Source: Punica granatum | Lineage: Eukaryota; Streptophyta; Magnoliopsida; Myrtales; Lythraceae | Length of the DNA stretch: 64,000 bases | Assembly: GCF_007655135.1 (NCBI RefSeq) | Contig: NC_045134.1 | Location: 2,252,982 to 2,316,981 of the forward strand | Direction of reading: 5' to 3' | Shown here: positions 58,978 to 64,000 of the stretch, one piece after another | How the letters are laid out: each line of letters starts with the position of its first letter | Numbering within the stretch: the first letter of the stretch is position 1 | The notes under the pieces: model-generated | What the model saw: the letters and a program-made list of their open reading frames with translations, nothing else | Told to the model about the DNA's origin: nothing | Databases searched by the model: none | Program-made: the position numbers and the translations under genes

Positions 58978-59321
58978 TCACTTCAGCAACCTATATATTG
59001 TCCAGACATAGCTAGGCCTGATGAGAGAGAGTAAAAACAAAACCAACAAAAACAGAGAGAAACACCTTGAAAGATTGATGAGCTTTTCTTTTCCATCACT
59101 CATGAGATGTCAAGATATGCATACACGACATTGAAGCCTAAATTTCTCCTATCAACCGAAGGATTAATCGAAGATAAACGGAAAAATACGACGTAGAAAG
59201 TAGGAAGAATATGTAGAATTCTATGTTAGATTGGATCAACTGGACCAAATCAACATATATGTCGTGCATATAGCTAGTTAAAAGTTGTCCCTCCTACTCA
59301 TCCCTTTCGAGGGCCGGTTCT
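58978..59321. other. 3' flank of the SUPERMAN-like gene
   Basis: Includes likely 3' UTR of the minus-strand zinc-finger gene; nothing else recognised. Confidence 0.4.
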
Positions 59322-60068
59322 CTACTTCACCTTTCGTGGATCGCCAAGCCTGAGCTCAAGATCAAGGTCCTCCACCGAGCCAACCTTTAGCCCGGTCGAT
59401 GACTGCAGAGAACAGCTACGGTCACTTGAGCATGGCCTGAGATAGAGAGCCAATGGCGATGAAGTACTAGTCTTAGGCTTCTTGAAGCTCATCTCCCCAT
59501 TGTGTCCAAAGGCCCGAGGCCCCATGACTGTATCATTCAGCCCGACAGATAGGGTAGTGTCATCAGAACCATGATCGAAACATGTTGGCTCTTCCTTCCT
59601 CAAGAGAAGATCAAATGATCCCTTTCGAGCCATCAAAGGATCGTTCGGACAAGGAATACAACTGCCATCACCGTTGTTCTCCTTAGAGCTTGACACAGGT
59701 GAAACCCTGGTTCGAATTGGAAGCTGCAAAGGACTAGAAAAGTTGGGGCGGCTTTGATGTTGAAGAATTTGCACTTCACCGGGAGTAGCAGCGGAGGAGG
59801 TCGTGGTGGTGGTGATGAGGGACTGCTTAAGCCTAGCTCTATCCCTTCTATGGACATTCATGTGACCTCCCAGAGCTTGAGCCGATCGAAACTCTCGGTT
59901 GCAGAAGCTACACGAGTAAGACCTTGGGGGCCAAACGATCCCCCCGAGGACCCCGGAGGTATCATCTGCAAAAGCCTTCTCCTCCCACGAGAAGTTACCA
60001 CACAGCTGTGGCGGTCTCAGAAGTCCTCTCCGCTTCATCGACATCAAGTACTGATGAGCTAGCTCCAT
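59322..60068 (-). CDS. SUPERMAN-type single C2H2 zinc-finger transcription factor
   Basis: An intronless 248-residue frame from an ATG at 60068. A conserved lead [10 protein letters not shown] and [11 protein letters not shown] precede one Q-type C2H2 finger with Cys53, Cys56, His69, His73 and the plant QALGGH motif (64-69), followed by [11 protein letters not shown]. The middle is Ser/Thr/Pro-rich. Near the C-terminus DLDLELRLG (LDLELRL at 235-241) is an EAR repression motif. This layout is that of the SUPERMAN/RABBIT EARS/ZFP10-ZFP11 group, nuclear repressors acting in floral, leaf or trichome development. The [10 protein letters not shown] lead points to the ZFP10/ZFP11 branch rather than SUPERMAN itself; this is from memory of family sequences. 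A TATATA at 60169-60174 lies about 105 bp upstream. Confidence 0.94.
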   Translation of the reverse strand: MELAHQYLMSMKRRGLLRPPQLCGNFSWEEKAFADDTSGVLGGIVWPPRSYSCSFCNREFRSAQALGGHMNVHRRDRARLKQSLITTTTTSSAATPGEVQILQHQSRPNFSSPLQLPIRTRVSPVSSSKENNGDGSCIPCPNDPLMARKGSFDLLLRKEEPTCFDHGSDDTTLSVGLNDTVMGPRAFGHNGEMSFKKPKTSTSSPLALYLRPCSSDRSCSLQSSTGLKVGSVEDLDLELRLGDPRKVK

Positions 60069-60331
60069 GTTAGATCGATCAAAGACGAAGAAGAAGAAGA
60101 AGCTCTCTTAGCTTATTATGGGTGGGAGAAGTTTTATTGAAGAGTCTGGGATAGAGAGGGAGAAATGATATATAGGAGGAAGAGATATATAATTTGGTAA
60201 ATCACAAGGAGAGAGCTATTAGGGCATCTAACTGACTTTGGTATGTTGTATGAAAGCTACTGCTAAGGAGAGAATCTGTGAGGAAAAGAGCTCAAACAGC
60301 AAGAGTCTTTCTACAAGCTTTAATTATATAC

Positions 60332-60368
<37 letters not shown>

Positions 60369-60507
60369 AATATTGCTGGCGCTATAGCAATAGTTTTGGT
60401 TTATCCATTGAAGCGATGCGTGACCGGACTTCTTGCTCTCTCATTATTTGCCAACTAATTAATTACATAGGATTTGGTTAATTTATTTGCAAGGCAATAA
60501 GTTTTCG
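60069..60507. promoter_or_regulatory. Upstream region of the zinc-finger gene
   Basis: A GAA-rich leader (about 60086-60102) and a TATATA at 60169-60174 read towards the gene. A longer (CATA)n/(TA)n repeat at about 60327-60368. Promoter role inferred from position. Confidence 0.4.
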
Positions 60508-63500
60508 ATATTTGAGGTGGTGAACCGGAGTTGTGGCAAAGAATTTATCGATTTCAGTTATTTTGAGTTCGATTCTCACATATAGATCCTCGATAAGTCA
60601 TAGCCTGCGGAAATAGTGTATCGCAACTTAACTAATCACTTCCAAGACCGATATGTTATAGATAGAGGGGAGACCTCTTCGTCGAGATCTTTAGACAGAG
60701 ACACAGTGACAAGAACTAAAAGGATATACTAAAACAACTACTGCACTATTTTATTATATAGTATAGCTTGATGAAATACTCAATGAATATACAGAATAAA
60801 GGCTCAACCTAACTGGGCAATTGTCATTTCACGAAATCTTATTTTATGCCGAGCTGATCAATCGTTATTTAATTAGTCACGGAAATTAATTTAAGCCCCG
60901 TGCTTGTTTAGGACATGCCTAAACAAAACAATACGGAACAATTTAATGTTAAACACTAACTTGCCATCGGACCTTTCGTTTGATCCTTTGCAGATTTTCT
61001 GCTTGCATGTATGCAAATGTAAGGAACATGCTCGAATCTTGAGCTTCTTTCTTTATTGTCATGTTAAGTCAGCTAGTCAATTTAGAATTTCTTTCATCAA
61101 TTATATATAAGTACAGTATATAAGAATATATATAGTTATAATCTACATCATCAATTATTTTAGCACATAATTTATAAGATTTTCCAGCCATGCTCAAATT
61201 TTCCTCAAGCAGTAAGTAGAAATTTTTTCATTTTGTACTTCAAAAAATTTCAAAAATAAATTATTTTAAAAAAAGTTGTTTATATGAGTATTAAAATACA
61301 TAATTATATGTACCTATATTTGTAAATTATGCAATGTATATTCAATGATTTAAAAAGGAGAAAAACCGAGAAAGAGTCCTCTCGGGTCTTACGCAAGCAA
61401 TAACTACCTATTGATTAATTCAATATGCCCTTCTTGGCTCGATTGATATTTGTGGGGATTGATTAGTAATCTAATTAATTGAATGCAATGGGTATTAATT
61501 ACGATCTAGCTAGGAGCCTAGCTAATTGAAAAAACTATGTTCCCTTTCATTAATTGCCAAGAACCCCAATAATTTCAAGATCCATTTTTTATTGCAAAAT
61601 TTATCATTTTTGCATTTCCTTTTTGGAAAAGTCATTTTCTTTTTTTGCAATTTTTATACACTTGTTTAGGCCAAGATTTTGCATAGTTCCAAAAGCATAA
61701 ACGATGAGAGAAAGAGGACATGAACTTGCTTTGCTTAATCATCTAAGCAACTGACCACTAAATGTCGAAGATATATATATATATACTTATGTAAATTTAC
61801 ATTTAAAATGCTACTAAATTGTCTCATACAGATAGATATATTCTATCTAGAATGTCTTCACTATCAACTTGTAGAAGGAAGAAAAATCGATATACAAATG
61901 CAACACTAATGGCGCCACTCTTAAATCATGACTTGATCACAAACCAACAAAATGAGATTATATATAAAAATGACCATTCAAGAGATGGGATAATTTAAAA
62001 TGGTTGTGTTGAGTGTGACATATGGGACATGGACATTGAAAATTTTTCCGTTTATGCGGATTGATAAGACACTCATTGACCGGTGGAGTATTTGTTTATT
62101 TAGTTTAATATTATTTCGCCCAAATTTAGTTAATTGTAAGCTATATTCACATGGAGGACTTGAAACAAATATCAATACTTATCTTCGGGAAGACACTCTA
62201 TGGTCAAGTGAGCTTGTTCATTTTGCTTGTCTTCATGCCCTTAGAACGATTAGGTTCGACCTCTGAAGAAATTTCCAAATGTCTAATTGACCGCTACCAA
62301 GCTAGCTAGGGAGCTACAGTCTACCTAAATTTATATGGATATCTAGAAGTCTGATTACATACAAACATATATATATATATATATATTCTCGAAAAATATT
62401 GATTTTTATGGGTTGTGATAGTAAAAAATATATATTTTTTTGTATATATAATTTCTTAGTTCCTAATGTCTTTTAATATTTTTATTTATTTTCCTTACAT
62501 GAAATATATATATCCTCTGTCTTTGTATTTCATTTCTTTGCGTTTGCTTGGCAATCAACAAGTGCAAAGCAAAAGGCACCATAAATTGCAAGGTAGAGCA
62601 CACATTTTTTCCTCTCAAAAAGGAATGTGAACTTTCATTAAAAAAAAAAGAAAAAGAAAAAAGAAAGAATGTGAGCTTATGAAGCCCAATTTTGTTTGGG
62701 CTGATTCCCCTTAGCCCAATAGCACTTTGGACCACAGGTGACCAAAATCTGGTGTCGGTAATCCATACTACTACAAAAGTAAGATCGAAAACTATCTATC
62801 ACCTTAGCATTCAATTTCCTAAAATGCCCATTCCGAATAACTTCAAAAAATTTGGAGCATTGGATAGGAAAAAAGTTTATGACAAATTTGTAAATTCATT
62901 TTTCCTTAACCACCACTCAACTCTTACTTCCACAATTTTCTCCCAACAATAGCTTCATTTTAACTGTTTCTCTCCCTTCCTAGCTAAAATAATTTAGTTC
63001 TCTTCCTAAATTTAACTTACAATCTCTTTTTTGGTGTACAAATTTAATTTACCACTTACTCCATTATTCATAAGATCTAGATACAATGACAAGATCAATA
63101 TTCTGTGGCGAATGCCATTATCAGAGGATTGACAAATAATAATTAAAACTTAGTTTATATAGATTTTTGTGCATAGCGCGGCTACAACATCTAGTCCTAA
63201 CATATAATATATGGCAACATCTAATTGAATTAAACAAAGTAGAATGTCTAGTTCAGTTAAATACTTCCATATATATATATATATATACATATATATTCCC
63301 ATGCCACGTGAAGGATCGTTACCATATTATTTGGTAAAAAAATCTACTTTTGAATTATTAGTATCTTTACTAAAGTTAGATTTTCGAGAACGGAGCCTTT
63401 ATAGGCTTTTGGATCCTCTGTAATTTCATCAATGAGCTAATAGCTGATAGTCAATATCTAAATTCAATCACTTTTTTTTTTCCTTTGAGATCAAATGAAA

Positions 63501-63811
63501 ATCTCATGCTTACTTCAATAGAAAAAAATTTCTTGAAAAATGACTAAGTTTTGATTCTCGCAATTTTGATCCAAATTAGGAATAACCTTACAATTACATA
63601 TCAACTACAAATTAAGAATCCAGATCCACCTCATTGGAGCTCCATAGGCCATCGCCGAGCTTTTCCTGTCATCAAAGGTTAAAGTTGTACCAGCTAGGCC
63701 GGACTTGCGCATTCATACACCACGTGTCTGTGGTATCGAATTGCTCTTTTAACCCTCACATCTTGATCTTAAACCCGATTCATGAAATCCTGTTAAAGCT
63801 GGTGCATACCA
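60508..63811. other. AT-rich intergenic region
   Basis: No gene recognised. Around 60510-60580 there is GAGGTGGTGAACCGG followed by GAGTTCGATTCTC, resembling pol III A and B boxes of a tRNA-derived SINE (weak). (TA)n runs near 61770-61784, 62367-62386 and 63269-63296. Confidence 0.35.
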
Positions 63812-64000
63812 TTACACATTCTGATCATTGAGCGTCCAATAGGCCCCTCCTACGTCCGTACATGGAAAGTAATACGTGGTTACCGTTGGATATGGATCCT
63901 GCAAATAACACGACATCATCATTCGACGCGTCTTCCTGACCACACGATCTCTCATTGTTTTCAAGAACCGGCCCATCCAATGATCACAAGAGATCGAGCA
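63812..64000 (-). CDS. Possible terminal exon of an unidentified gene (partial)
   Basis: On the minus strand the frame is open from the window edge to a TAA at 63812-63814. After a good acceptor (TTATTTGCAG, ending at about 63900) it encodes DPYPTVTTYYFPCTDVGGAY then WTLNDQNV and stop. Sequence right of the acceptor is also open in the same frame (SCDHWMGRFLKTMRDRVVRK) and is not T-rich, so exon or intron status there is uncertain. I do not recognise the family. Supported only by the open frame, plausible residue composition and splice site. Confidence 0.3.
   Translation of the reverse strand, partial: CSISCDHWMGRFLKTMRDRVVRKTRRMMMSCYLQDPYPTVTTYYFPCTDVGGAYWTLNDQNV

Overview
This window is nuclear DNA from a core eudicot plant, AT-rich and dense in repeats. 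The evidence is a set of spliced plant genes with GT-AG introns: a Rubisco activase, a suberin-type GPAT5/7 acyltransferase, a DUF604 (GT31) glycosyltransferase, an AT-hook AHL protein, a SUPERMAN-type zinc finger and an RDUF-type RING E3 ligase. Between them lie L1-type LINEs, MITEs, SINEs and a TRIM retrotransposon. The species cannot be named from the sequence. I saw no bacterial, organellar or viral genes, and no tRNA genes, rRNA genes or CRISPR arrays.

Layout. 1.0-1.7 kb holds a disabled 3' remnant of RAE1 (mRNA export WD40 protein). An RDUF1/2-like RING ligase sits at 2.5-3.7 kb, followed by MITEs at 4.1-5.3 kb and a SINE with target-site duplication at 6.9-7.1 kb. GPAT5/7 is at 7.5-9.2 kb. 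An LTR fragment (10.2 kb), a long inverted repeat with perfect 28-bp arms (11.1-11.55 kb), a tandem duplication (12.9-13.1 kb) and a decayed kelch-type gene (13.9-15.1 kb) follow. Rubisco activase with its light-type promoter elements occupies 16.4-19.1 kb. 19.2-28 kb is AT-rich and non-coding, with a duplicated block and two MITE-like elements. AHL is at 28.3-29.2 kb. The DUF604 glycosyltransferase spans 34.3-40.7 kb because its second intron is 4.7 kb and loaded with transposons. 42.6-49.1 kb is a decayed L1-type LINE with two MITEs nested in it. 49.65-50.66 kb is a three-LTR TRIM array, next to a second LINE remnant (50.7-51.9 kb). The rest is repeats, microsatellites and the SUPERMAN-like gene at 59.3-60.1 kb. 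A possible terminal exon runs off the right end.

All six intact genes lie on the minus strand and are separated by kilobases, so each is an independent transcription unit. Their known family roles are unrelated: photosynthesis (RCA), suberin polyester synthesis (GPAT5/7), stress-linked ubiquitination (RDUF), chromatin and development (AHL, SUP-like) and Golgi glycosylation (GT31). I found no evidence of a gene cluster or a new biochemical system. The most informative structures are the TRIM array with a chimeric middle LTR and one shared target-site duplication, two hairpin-forming inverted repeats that could be MIRNA-like loci, and a Rubisco activase intron whose retention would directly give the short isoform.
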